Source of the DNA: Scatosoma sp045128175
GTDB lineage: Bacteria; Bacillota; Clostridia; Christensenellales; Borkfalkiaceae
DNA: 9,067 nt
Direction of reading: 5' to 3'
Assembly (NCBI GenBank): GCA_045128175.1
Contig: JBGVRF010000123.1
Coordinates: forward strand, 1-9,067
Part shown: piece by piece, positions 1 through 7,342 of the stretch
Layout of the letters: each line of letters begins with the position of its first letter
How positions within the stretch are numbered: position 1 is the first letter of the stretch
Made by a program: the position numbers and the translations under genes
The notes under the pieces: generated by a model
What the model saw: the letters and a program-made list of their open reading frames with translations, nothing else
Databases searched by the model: none
What the model was told of the DNA's origin: nothing

Positions 1-1619
1 TGATTGTCGGTACGGCGGCGGCTACGGTAGGGGCACTCCTTATCGGCGGTGTACTCGGCTATTTTACCGCGGTGTTTTTGGCGTTTTTTTGTCCGAAAAA
101 ATTAAAACGCATCTTTGCTTCCGTCATCAATCTTTTGGCTGGGATCCCATCTGTCGTGTACGGTTTTTTCGGCATTGTGTTTTTGCTTCCGTTGCTTGCG
201 AATATCGCGCCGAATAACGGCTCGGGGCTTTTGGCAACTTCGATCATTCTCGGCATTATGATTTTGCCGACGGTGGTCTCTCTTTCCAGGACCAGTATGG
301 AAGCCGTTTCCCATTCTTATTACGAAGGAGCGGTCGCGCTTGGCGCGACGCATACGCAGGCGGTATTTAAAACAATGGTTCCGGCGGCAAGGTCGGGGAT
401 CACGGCTTCTTTGGTGCTTGGGATTGGCAGAGCGCTCGGGGAAACGATGGCAGTCGTCATGGTGGCGGGCAATTCCGCAACCTACCCCAACAGTTTGTTT
501 AACAGCTTCCGTGTACTGACAGCGAATATCGTTCTTGAAATGGGCTATGCCGGCGAGGTACAGGAAGGCGCGCTGGTGGCAACGGGTGTGGTGCTTCTAT
601 TGTTCGTGCTGGTCGTAAATCTTATCTTTGGAGCAATTTCCTCCCGCGTGGTTAAGGTTACGGTAGGGATGAATAAAGTTAAGCAAAAAAGTGAAAACGG
701 GCATACCAGGTATGCGTATACGTTAAAAAAACTGTCAGGGCTCCGTATGCGGATACGCGATTTTTTTGGGGATGTTTCTCATAAGCTTCGGTTCTCGTAT
801 GTCGGCAAGTTTATGGCGATCGCATCGGGTATATGCTCCGGCTTAGCACTCGTGCTGGTCATCGGTTTCATCTTCGTCAAAGGTACGCCATATCTGTCGT
901 GGCATTTGCTGTTCGGAAAATTCGAATTTGCTAGCAGTAATATCACAATCTGGCCGTCTATCGTATCCACGCTTATGGCGGTGGTGCTTAGCCTTCTGAT
1001 CGCTGTGCCGATTGGTATCATGACGGCTATTTTTCTTAACGAATATGCCGATAAAGTCAACAAACTCGTGCGGATCGTACGCAGCGCGATCGACGTTCTC
1101 AGCGGCGTTCCGTCTATCGTGTACGGCTTATTCGGCGCAATCGCCTTCGTTAAGCTTTTCGGGGGAGCGGGCTCGATTTACGCCGGGGCGTTTACAATCA
1201 GCATCATGCTACTTCCCACCATTGTTCGTTCCACAGAGGAGAGCTTAAAATCCGTTCCCGATTCCCTTCGTGAAGGAAGCCTTGCGCTCGGCGCGGGAAA
1301 AATGCGGACCATCTTCAAGGTCGTTTTGCCTTCTGCGTTGCCGGGGATTCTGTCGGCGATCATTCTCAGCATGGGGCGGGTAATCAGTGAATCCGCGCCC
1401 TTCCTCTACACGATGGGTTCGGTTATAACTGCCACTCCGACAAGCTTCGGGGACAGCGGCGCAACTCTTGCCGTCGCCTTATACCAGCTTTCGGGCGAAG
1501 GCTGGCACACGAACGAAGCATACGCGACAGCGGTAGTGCTGATCGTTTTGGTGTTGGCGCTCAATTTGCTTGCGGAATTTATCGCAAGCCGTTTAAACAA
1601 AAAAACTAACGGGAGATAA
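1..1619 (+). CDS. pstCA: Phosphate ABC transporter permease, PstC-PstA fusion (5' partial)
   Basis: Inner-membrane channel of the high-affinity phosphate importer, with both permease halves in one chain. The frame (first full codon at base 3) is open to the window edge, so the GTG at 72 is internal and the PstC N-terminus is missing. PstC-like part: IPSVVYGFFG around 144-173, then the ATPase-contacting EAA loop around 327-401 (GAVALGATHTQAVFK), followed by GIGRALGETMA. A basic, hydrophilic linker at about 654-806 joins it to a complete PstA-like part: a new first membrane helix (about 806-884), VPSIVYGLFG around 1107-1136, and a second EAA loop around 1275-1343 (SLALGAGKMRTIFKVVLP). Several hydrophobic helices are evident in each half. 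PstC and PstA are usually separate proteins. No stop or frame change is visible at the junction. Family assignment is firm; that the protein works as one polypeptide is inferred. pstB follows after 3 bases. Confidence 0.93.
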   Translation, partial: IVGTAAATVGALLIGGVLGYFTAVFLAFFCPKKLKRIFASVINLLAGIPSVVYGFFGIVFLLPLLANIAPNNGSGLLATSIILGIMILPTVVSLSRTSMEAVSHSYYEGAVALGATHTQAVFKTMVPAARSGITASLVLGIGRALGETMAVVMVAGNSATYPNSLFNSFRVLTANIVLEMGYAGEVQEGALVATGVVLLLFVLVVNLIFGAISSRVVKVTVGMNKVKQKSENGHTRYAYTLKKLSGLRMRIRDFFGDVSHKLRFSYVGKFMAIASGICSGLALVLVIGFIFVKGTPYLSWHLLFGKFEFASSNITIWPSIVSTLMAVVLSLLIAVPIGIMTAIFLNEYADKVNKLVRIVRSAIDVLSGVPSIVYGLFGAIAFVKLFGGAGSIYAGAFTISIMLLPTIVRSTEESLKSVPDSLREGSLALGAGKMRTIFKVVLPSALPGILSAIILSMGRVISESAPFLYTMGSVITATPTSFGDSGATLAVALYQLSGEGWHTNEAYATAVVLIVLVLALNLLAEFIASRLNKKTNGR

Positions 1620-1622
1620 AAA

Positions 1623-2405
1623 ATGAAAAAAGAAAAAAACGAAACGGCGTTTGGGGAAAACGTCAGCGTAAAAAACGCAAATCTCTGGTATGGGGATTTT
1701 CAAGCGTTGAAGAATATTGATATCGAGATTCCCGAAAGAAAGGTGACGGCATTCATCGGCCCGTCCGGTTGCGGTAAGTCCACCTTTTTAAAATGCTTTA
1801 ACCGTATGAACGACCTTGTCGCGGGCTGTCGGATCGAAGGGGAATTCAAAATCGGCGAAGCGGATATTTACGCTAAAACGACAGACGTCAACGATCTTCG
1901 GAAAAACGTCGGCATGGTATTTCAAAAGCCCAATCCCTTTCCCATGAGCGTATACGATAACGTCGCATACGGACCGCGTACGTTCGGGATCAGAAAACGC
2001 TCCGAACTGGACGCGATCGTCGAAGAGTCGTTGAAAGCCGCCGCAATGTGGGAGGAATTAAAAGACCGTTTGGATAAATCCGCGCTCGGGCTTTCGGGTG
2101 GTCAGCAACAGCGGCTTTGCATCGCGCGCGCTTTGGCGGTCAAACCCAAGATCATTCTGATGGACGAACCGACTTCTGCGCTTGACCCTATCTCCACGGG
2201 CAAGATCGAGGAGCTTTGCGACGAGCTGAAAAATTCGACGACGATCGTTATCGTGACGCACAATATGCAACAGGCGACGCGTATTTCCGATAAGACGGGC
2301 TTTTTCCTGCTTGGCGAATTGATCGAATACGGTGATACGGACGACATTTTCACCTCCCCGAAGGACGAGCGGACGGAACGCTATATCACGGGAAGATTTG
2401 GATAA
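1623..2405 (+). CDS. pstB: Phosphate ABC transporter ATP-binding protein PstB
   Basis: Cytoplasmic ATPase that drives phosphate import by docking on the EAA loops of the permease. The 260 residues match the usual PstB length. All ABC motifs are present: Walker A GPSGCGKST (46-54), Q-loop VFQKPNPFP (Q101), signature LSGGQQQR (157-164), Walker B IILMDEPTSALD (177-188) and H-loop histidine 213 (VTHNM). QKPNPFPMS and the C-terminal ERYITGRFG are typical of PstB as opposed to other ABC ATPases. The ATG at 1623 is preceded by GGGAG at 1611-1615, which overlaps the last codons of the permease gene, so the two are probably translated together. No catalytic residue is missing. Confidence 0.97.
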   Translation: MKKEKNETAFGENVSVKNANLWYGDFQALKNIDIEIPERKVTAFIGPSGCGKSTFLKCFNRMNDLVAGCRIEGEFKIGEADIYAKTTDVNDLRKNVGMVFQKPNPFPMSVYDNVAYGPRTFGIRKRSELDAIVEESLKAAAMWEELKDRLDKSALGLSGGQQQRLCIARALAVKPKIILMDEPTSALDPISTGKIEELCDELKNSTTIVIVTHNMQQATRISDKTGFFLLGELIEYGDTDDIFTSPKDERTERYITGRFG

Positions 2406-2424
2406 TAAAAGTCCCGTCAAAATC

Positions 2425-2453
2425 TTGCATTTATAAAACAAAAATAGTATAAT
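2425..2453 (+). promoter_or_regulatory. Candidate sigma-A promoter for phoU-phoP-phoR
   Basis: TTGCAT (2425-2430) and a consensus TATAAT (2448-2453) are separated by exactly 17 bases, in the 63-base gap between pstB and phoU. Predicted start is about 2458-2462. The phoU ribosome binding site (AGAGG, 2454-2458) directly abuts the -10 box, so a transcript from here would have a leader of only about 7-11 bases and would lose most or all of that site. No pho-box direct repeats were recognised. This is a sequence-only prediction in an AT-rich gap. Confidence 0.6.
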
Positions 2454-2468
2454 AGAGGTAGAAAAATC

Positions 2469-3122
2469 ATGTCGATACGAAAAATATTCGAAGACGAGCT
2501 GGCGGAATTAAAGACGGAGCTTGTAGAAATGTGCCGTTTGACGGAAACGATGATTGAAAACTCGATCACAGCGCTGATCGCGCGGGACAGAGAGCTGGGA
2601 AAAAGCGTCAAGGAGATGGATAAACGGGTAGACGAATACGAAATGGACATTGAAAAGAAATGTATGCGTATTCTTTTAAAGCAACAGCCCGTGGCGAAGG
2701 ATTTCCGCGAGGTGTCAACGGCTTTGAAAATGATCACGGACATCGAACGTTTCGGCGATCAGGCGAGCGACATCGGCGATCTGGTGTATACGATGCCCGG
2801 GGATAAGTATATCAAAAAACTCACTCATATCAAAGCAATGGGCGAGCTGGCGGTCAAGATGGTCCGCGAAAGCGTCAATTCCTTTATCCGCAACGACGAA
2901 AAGCTTGCCGATGAAGTGATACAAACGGACGATCAAATGGACGAATTGTTTATAACAGTGAAAAACGAACTCATCGAGCTGATTAAAAAGGATTCCTCCA
3001 ACGGGGATCAAGCGATCGAGCTGATGATGGTCGCGAAATATCTCGAACGTATCGGCGATCACGCCGTCAACGTTGCGGAATGGACAAAATATAATGAAAC
3101 GGGAGTGCATTTAAAATTCTGA
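2469..3122 (+). CDS. phoU: Phosphate signalling regulator PhoU
   Basis: Cytoplasmic helical protein that links the Pst transporter to the PhoR kinase and dampens phosphate-starvation signalling and uptake when phosphate is plentiful. The 217 residues match the family. It shows the two-fold repeat of PhoU: each half carries a metal-cluster motif, ERFGDQASDIGD at 93-104 and ERIGDHAVNVAEW at 193-205. The N-terminus (MSIRKIFEDELAELK) is where PhoU proteins normally begin, which supports the ATG at 2469. AGAGG at 2454-2458 is its ribosome binding site, 10 bases upstream. The TGA stop overlaps the ATG of the next gene by one base, consistent with translational coupling to the two-component genes it modulates. 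Confidence 0.95.
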   Translation: MSIRKIFEDELAELKTELVEMCRLTETMIENSITALIARDRELGKSVKEMDKRVDEYEMDIEKKCMRILLKQQPVAKDFREVSTALKMITDIERFGDQASDIGDLVYTMPGDKYIKKLTHIKAMGELAVKMVRESVNSFIRNDEKLADEVIQTDDQMDELFITVKNELIELIKKDSSNGDQAIELMMVAKYLERIGDHAVNVAEWTKYNETGVHLKF

Positions 3123-3796
3123 TGGAAAGCAAAAAATCGCTTATTTATATCGTAGAGGACGACGAAGGAATACAAGAAGTGTACGAAGGCGCGTTCGAGG
3201 ACGCTTATAATATCCGTATGTTCGGTTGCGCGAAAGATTTTTTTGAAGAGTATCCGCAAGGCAAGCCGGATCTTATCATTCTCGACGTCATGCTACCGGA
3301 TATGGACGGATATTCTATTCTGACAAAGATCCGTGAAACGGACGAACGTATCCCCGTGATTATTGTCAGCGCGAAATCGGATGAGATCAGTTTTGTGAAG
3401 GGGTTGAATAAAGGTGCGGACGATTATATGGCGAAGCCCTTTTCCGTGCTGGAATTGATGGCGAGGGTAAAGACCAATCTTCGCCGTTCGCAGTTGTTCG
3501 TCGAGCGTTCCAATGGGTTTGTGATCGACAACAATACATATAAAATTTTCTACGACGGAACGGAACTTGTTCTTACTTTAAAGGAGTTTAAACTCTTACG
3601 TTTACTTATCGGCAAAACGGGGGTGACTATTTCCCGTGAAGAACTGTTCCGCGAGGTATGGGGCGAAGATTTCTTCGGTGAGACCCGTACGCTCGATATG
3701 CACGTGGCTTCCTTACGAGAAAAGATAAAGGCGGCGGGTGGTGGCGATCCGATCGTGACCGTTCGCGGGGTCGGATATCGGTTTGACAGAGTGTAA
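3122..3796 (+). CDS. phoP: PhoB/PhoP-type response regulator (OmpR family)
   Basis: DNA-binding regulator of the phosphate response, activated by phosphorylation. Residues 6-120 form a receiver domain: acidic pocket E12-D13-D14, phospho-acceptor D55 (LIILDVMLPDMDG), switch serine S83 and conserved K105 (DDYMAKPF). Residues about 128-224 form an OmpR-type winged helix, with recognition-helix region TRTLDMHVASLREKI and the C-terminal hairpin VRGVGYRF. The 224 residues are typical. The start ATG overlaps the phoU stop. The nearest Shine-Dalgarno-like sequence (GGGAG, 3101-3105) is 16 bases away, so translation probably relies on coupling. Phosphate specificity is inferred from position between phoU and a PhoR-like kinase; the family alone would allow other roles. 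Confidence 0.9.
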   Translation: MESKKSLIYIVEDDEGIQEVYEGAFEDAYNIRMFGCAKDFFEEYPQGKPDLIILDVMLPDMDGYSILTKIRETDERIPVIIVSAKSDEISFVKGLNKGADDYMAKPFSVLELMARVKTNLRRSQLFVERSNGFVIDNNTYKIFYDGTELVLTLKEFKLLRLLIGKTGVTISREELFREVWGEDFFGETRTLDMHVASLREKIKAAGGGDPIVTVRGVGYRFDRV

Positions 3797-3802
3797 AAGA
3801 CA

Positions 3803-5509
3803 ATGAAACGAAAAATATTTTTACGTGTCTTAGGCGTTACGGCTTTGTCCGTCATCATTCTGTTTTTAGCGGGTATCGTCATCACGTATGCCAATGGCAG
3901 AAAACTCATTCGCGAACGCCTGATCACGGAAACAAAGCTTGTTGCGGGGCTTCTCGACGAAGAAGCCGACTATTCGGCATTTGAGGGATATTACAATAAC
4001 GACGAATTGCGTGTGACCATTATCGACGCGAACTCGGGCGAGGTGTTGTTTGAAAGCGATACTAATTCCGAATTGGACGAAAACCATCTCGATCGGGAGG
4101 AGATTCGAAACGCTTTATCCGATACGCCGCAACCCGTCGAGCGGTATTCTGTGACCTTCCGTTGCGAGATGACCTATTACGCTTTAAAAAGCAAGTTTTC
4201 GGACGGCAGAGCGATTATTGTACGTCTGGCGGTTCGGAGTAGCGAAATAGAATCCTACTTTTGGACGGCGTTACCCTTTCTCATTTTGTCTTTGGCAGTG
4301 GCGATCGTCGTTGCGCTGGGGCTTGCCAATAAGCTTTCTCATGCCATTTCCGAAAAGATCAACGAAGTAGGCGACAGTTTGAAGAGCCTGAACGCAGGAC
4401 AGTATAAGCCTTTACAGACGGATACGACGGAACCTGAATTTTACACTCTTTTTAACGAGATAAATGAGCTGAACGAAAGTACGCACGGTTACATACGTCG
4501 GGAAAAAGGGGAACGTGAAAAACTGGACGCTGTGCTTTCTAACGTCGCGCAGGGGATCATTGCGCTCAATGAAAAAAACGAGATCGTATTCGTAAACGGC
4601 AGTGCGCTCAAGCTTTTCGACGGAAAAGAATCGGACGAGGGAAAGAGCCTTGTTTTCTTGATAGAAGATTCTCGTCTTTGCGGGCAGATCGCGGCGCATA
4701 TGGGCGAAGGGGATTTCGCTTTTGAATACGAATACAACGGAAAAACGTTATCCATTGCGGGGAAAAAGGCGACGGGCGAGGCGATTGAAAAGACGGTATC
4801 GTATATTCTTATTTTTACCGACGTAACAGGCGAAAAAGAGATCATAAGGCAGAAGAGCGAATTTTTCGCTAACGCCTCGCACGAGTTGAAAACGCCCGTT
4901 ACCGTCATGCGCGGCTTGACGGAGATCTTGTTGCAACGGGAAAATACGGACGAGCAGGAACGAAAAAAGCTCGAACGGATACACAAAGAAAGTTTGCGTT
5001 TGTCCAGCCTGATCTCTGATATGCTGAAGCTGAGCAAACTGGAAAGATCGGAAGAGGACGAGCGGACGGAGGTGGATCTCAGAGAGGTCGCAAACGAAGT
5101 TCTTGCCGAGCTTTCCGCCGAGATGCAAGCGAAGGAGCTGTCCGTCTCGCTGACGGGGGACGGGAGGTTGCTTGCCGACCCCAAAAAGATGTTCGAGCTG
5201 GTGCAAAATCTTTGCAGTAATGCCGTCAATTACAACAAGCAGAACGGTTGGATCAAGATTTCGATCGAAGAAACGAGCGGCGGGCTTACGCTGACCGTTT
5301 CGGACAGCGGAATCGGAATCGAAAAGGAGCATTTGCCTCGCCTTTGCGAACGTTTTTATCGGGTGGATAAATCCCGTTCGAAAAAGACGGGGGGCACGGG
5401 ATTGGGGCTTGCTATTGTTAAGCACATTTGCGCGCTGTACGAAGCACAGCTTTCCATCGAAAGCGAAATCGGTTGCGGCACGCAGGTCACGGTACTGTTC
5501 AAAAAATAA
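3803..5509 (+). CDS. phoR: PhoR-type sensor histidine kinase
   Basis: Membrane kinase that would phosphorylate the adjacent regulator in response to phosphate state. Layout over 568 residues: membrane helix 1 at about 8-30; extracytoplasmic domain about 31-150 containing DENHLDREEI, a pattern familiar from Clostridia PhoR sensors; helix 2 at about 153-174; a weak HAMP-like linker to about 235; a PAS domain at about 240-345; HisKA with phospho-acceptor H360 in FFANASHELKTP; and a HATPase domain with N box N473, G1 box DSGIGI (501-506), F box ERFYR (516-520) and G2 box GGTGLGLA (530-537). All catalytic boxes are intact. It starts 6 bases after the regulator stop with no strong ribosome binding site, suggesting coupled translation. 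A terminator follows 12 bases after the stop. Confidence 0.92.
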   Translation: MKRKIFLRVLGVTALSVIILFLAGIVITYANGRKLIRERLITETKLVAGLLDEEADYSAFEGYYNNDELRVTIIDANSGEVLFESDTNSELDENHLDREEIRNALSDTPQPVERYSVTFRCEMTYYALKSKFSDGRAIIVRLAVRSSEIESYFWTALPFLILSLAVAIVVALGLANKLSHAISEKINEVGDSLKSLNAGQYKPLQTDTTEPEFYTLFNEINELNESTHGYIRREKGEREKLDAVLSNVAQGIIALNEKNEIVFVNGSALKLFDGKESDEGKSLVFLIEDSRLCGQIAAHMGEGDFAFEYEYNGKTLSIAGKKATGEAIEKTVSYILIFTDVTGEKEIIRQKSEFFANASHELKTPVTVMRGLTEILLQRENTDEQERKKLERIHKESLRLSSLISDMLKLSKLERSEEDERTEVDLREVANEVLAELSAEMQAKELSVSLTGDGRLLADPKKMFELVQNLCSNAVNYNKQNGWIKISIEETSGGLTLTVSDSGIGIEKEHLPRLCERFYRVDKSRSKKTGGTGLGLAIVKHICALYEAQLSIESEIGCGTQVTVLFKK

Positions 5510-5521
5510 GAAGCAAGAAAA

Positions 5522-5562
5522 TTCCCGAGGTCGGTTATACACCGACCTCGGGAACGTTTTTT
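5522..5562 (+). terminator. Intrinsic terminator after phoR, possibly bidirectional
   Basis: A perfect 14-bp inverted repeat (5522-5535 with 5541-5554, loop TATAC) is followed two bases later by six T residues (5557-5562), a textbook intrinsic terminator for the phosphate operon. Read on the - strand, the same hairpin is followed by AATTTTCTTG, a weaker U-rich tail, so it may also end the convergent dapB transcript, for which no other T-tailed hairpin is visible. Confidence 0.93.
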
Positions 5563-5586
5563 CTCGATTGCATTTTCTTTGTTGTC

Positions 5587-5640
5587 ATATCGGCTAAGGG
5601 CGTAGCCGCATGGAGCGTATCCCGATATAAGATACGGCTC
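5587..5640. repeat. Two adjacent hairpins at the 3' end of dapB
   Basis: Two inverted repeats lie between the terminator and dapB. The first is CGGCTA (5591-5596) with TAGCCG (5603-5608), loop AGGGCG. The second is GAGCGTATC (5613-5621) with GATACGGCTC (5631-5640, one bulged G), and it runs into the dapB stop codon. An alternative long-range pairing, ATATCGG (5587-5593) with CCGATAT (5622-5628), would compete with both. Neither has a T-tract on either strand, so these are not standard terminators. A role in protecting the dapB mRNA 3' end is possible but is only inference. Confidence 0.45.
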
Positions 5641-6406
5641 AGTTGTTTTCTTCCGCTAACAAGTCTTTCATTTCATAAGAACCTGCTGCTTTACCGGATA
5701 AAAATTTCGCTGCGCGGATCGCGCCCGCCGCAAATACGCGTTTACTTCTTGCACTGTGAGAAATGGTGATAATCTCGTCCTCGCCCGCAAACATCACTTC
5801 GTGTTCACCCACGATCGTGCCGCCGCGTACGGCGTGGATGCCGATCTCACTCTTTTCACGTGCGCCGACGATACCTTCACGTCCGTTGACGTAATGCTTT
5901 TTCCCTTCGAACGCCTCGTTCACAGTGTCTGCTAACATCAAAGCCGTTCCCGAAGGCGCGTCCTTTTTCAGGTTGTGATGCCGCTCGACAATTTCCACGT
6001 CGAATGCGTCGCCCAACACTTCCGCCGCCGTCTTACAAAGTGCCTGCATCAGGTTCACGCCTAAAGAAAGGTTTGCCGTTTTAAAGATCGCGACCGATTT
6101 CGAATATTCCGCGATCATCGCAAGATCATTCGCCGTAAACCCCGTAGAAGCAAGTACGATGCCGATATTATGCGTTTTGGCGTATTCCAGACGTTCGACA
6201 AGCCCGACGGGGGAGGAGAAATCGACAATGACGTCCGCTCCTTCTTTTATTTCCGCAAACGTTTTGTAAACGGGGATGCCGATCTCTCGGGGATAAAGAT
6301 CTACGCCGCAAACGGCGACCGCGTCGGGATCGTTTTCAAGAAGAGACAACACGTTGCCGCCCATTTTCCCACAAGCGCCGCAGAGTATGATTCTCGTCCT
6401 TTCCAT
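5639..6406 (-). CDS. dapB: 4-hydroxy-tetrahydrodipicolinate reductase DapB
   Basis: Cytoplasmic NAD(P)H-dependent reductase that makes tetrahydrodipicolinate from the DapA product, in the lysine/diaminopimelate pathway. The 255 residues fit the family. The N-terminal Rossmann fold has the nucleotide motif GACGKMG (10-16). The substrate domain carries EIVERHHNLKKDAPSGTA (138-155), with catalytic histidine 143 or 144, K148 and the GTA loop; STGF (87-90) and IFKTANLSLGVN (107-118) are also typical. Its ATG overlaps the dapA stop by one base (TAATG), and a GGAG lies 11 bases upstream inside dapA, so the pair is probably translationally coupled. It is last in the operon and faces the phosphate operon. 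Confidence 0.97.
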   Translation of the reverse strand: MERTRIILCGACGKMGGNVLSLLENDPDAVAVCGVDLYPREIGIPVYKTFAEIKEGADVIVDFSSPVGLVERLEYAKTHNIGIVLASTGFTANDLAMIAEYSKSVAIFKTANLSLGVNLMQALCKTAAEVLGDAFDVEIVERHHNLKKDAPSGTALMLADTVNEAFEGKKHYVNGREGIVGAREKSEIGIHAVRGGTIVGEHEVMFAGEDEIITISHSARSKRVFAAGAIRAAKFLSGKAAGSYEMKDLLAEENN

Positions 6407-7296
6407 TATGCTTTACACTCCAGTCCGTAATTTTTCATTGCTGCGATCATTTTTTCTCTGTTTGCAGGCTCCATTACCGTTAAAGGCGCGCGCGGCATTC
6501 CTGCGTTGAACCCGAGCAGATTCATCGCTTCCTTTACGGGAATGGGGTTTACTTCTACAAAGCAAGCGTTAGCAAGGGGTAATAGCTTGTCGTTTAATGC
6601 CGCCGCTTCGTCCAGCTTACCCTCTTTAATAAGGCTGTAAAGCTTTTTCACGTCGGCCGGCACGATATTGGACAACACGGAAATGACGCCCGCGCCGCCG
6701 CAAGCCAAGATAGGGAAGTTTAAAGCATCCTCGCCCGAATATACGTCGCACTTATCGCGGACAAGGCGGAATGTTTCCATTGTCTTGCTCATGTTGCCGC
6801 CAGCATCTTTGATGCCTGCAACGTTGGGGATCTCCGCGATCTTCGCCATCGTAGCGGGTTGGATCTCCACGCCCGTACGACCGGGTACGTTATACGCGAT
6901 GACAGGAATAGATACCGCTTCGCAAATGGCTTTATAATACGCCACCAGCCCGTTCTGCGTACATTTGTTGTAATAGGGGGTGACGGCAAGCAAACCGTCC
7001 GCACCAAAGCGTTCCGCCGCCTTTGCAGTCATCACAGCGTCTGCGGTATTGTTACTGCCGCAACCGAAAATGACTTTGCATCTACCGTTTACTTTCTTCA
7101 CGGCATAATCCATCAGAAGATGTTCTTCTTCAAAGGTCATGGTGGAGGGTTCGCCCGTGGTGCCGAGAAGCACCAGCGCATCTGTCCCGCCCGCGATCTG
7201 ATATTCGATCAGTTCGCCGTACACGTCGTAGTTTATGCCTTTTTCATCAAACGGAGTGATAAGCGCCGTTGCGCTTCCATAAAAAAATCCTTTCAT
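6406..7296 (-). CDS. dapA: 4-hydroxy-tetrahydrodipicolinate synthase DapA
   Basis: Class I aldolase that condenses pyruvate with aspartate semialdehyde, the first step committed to diaminopimelate and lysine. The 296 residues match the family. Key residues align with the known enzyme: Schiff-base lysine K163 in GIKDAGG, the T47-Y109-Y135 proton relay (GTTGEPST 45-52, TPYYNK 106-111, AYNVPGRTG 134-142) and substrate-binding R140. The start at 7296 gives the standard N-terminus (GSATALITPF). A full AAGGAG lies upstream, but 14 bases away, longer than usual. The asd stop is 46 bases upstream, with no convincing promoter between, so expression probably depends on the riboswitch-controlled asd transcript. 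Confidence 0.97.
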   Translation of the reverse strand: MKGFFYGSATALITPFDEKGINYDVYGELIEYQIAGGTDALVLLGTTGEPSTMTFEEEHLLMDYAVKKVNGRCKVIFGCGSNNTADAVMTAKAAERFGADGLLAVTPYYNKCTQNGLVAYYKAICEAVSIPVIAYNVPGRTGVEIQPATMAKIAEIPNVAGIKDAGGNMSKTMETFRLVRDKCDVYSGEDALNFPILACGGAGVISVLSNIVPADVKKLYSLIKEGKLDEAAALNDKLLPLANACFVEVNPIPVKEAMNLLGFNAGMPRAPLTVMEPANREKMIAAMKNYGLECKA

Positions 7297-7310
7297 AATA
7301 TTATCGTATG

Positions 7311-7316
7311 CTCCTT
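7311..7316 (-). promoter_or_regulatory. dapA ribosome binding site, widely spaced
   Basis: AAGGAG (the + strand reads CTCCTT) is a full match to the anti-Shine-Dalgarno core but sits 14 bases before the dapA ATG, against the usual 5-10. No better in-frame ATG, GTG or TTG lies between. The intervening bases are AT-rich and show no clear hairpin. Confidence 0.6.
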
Positions 7317-7342
7317 ATTCTTCCAATTGTCAAATTTTTATA

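Noticed and set aside
72..74. GTG at 72 as the true start of the permease gene
   Set aside because: The frame is open upstream to base 3 and encodes a hydrophobic PstC helix, so the gene is cut by the window edge rather than starting here.
4748..5542. Long open frame on the - strand (264 codons), and another at 4489-5229
   Set aside because: Both are antisense to phoR, which has every kinase motif intact. The translations show no recognisable domain and there is no fitting ribosome binding site; they follow from the codon bias of the real gene.
7305..7333. TTGACA on the - strand between asd and dapA as an internal promoter
   Set aside because: The -35 is perfect (7333-7328), but the hexamer at 17-base spacing is CATACG, matching TATAAT at only three positions. 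Better AT hexamers are at 19 or 22 bases. Too weak to call.
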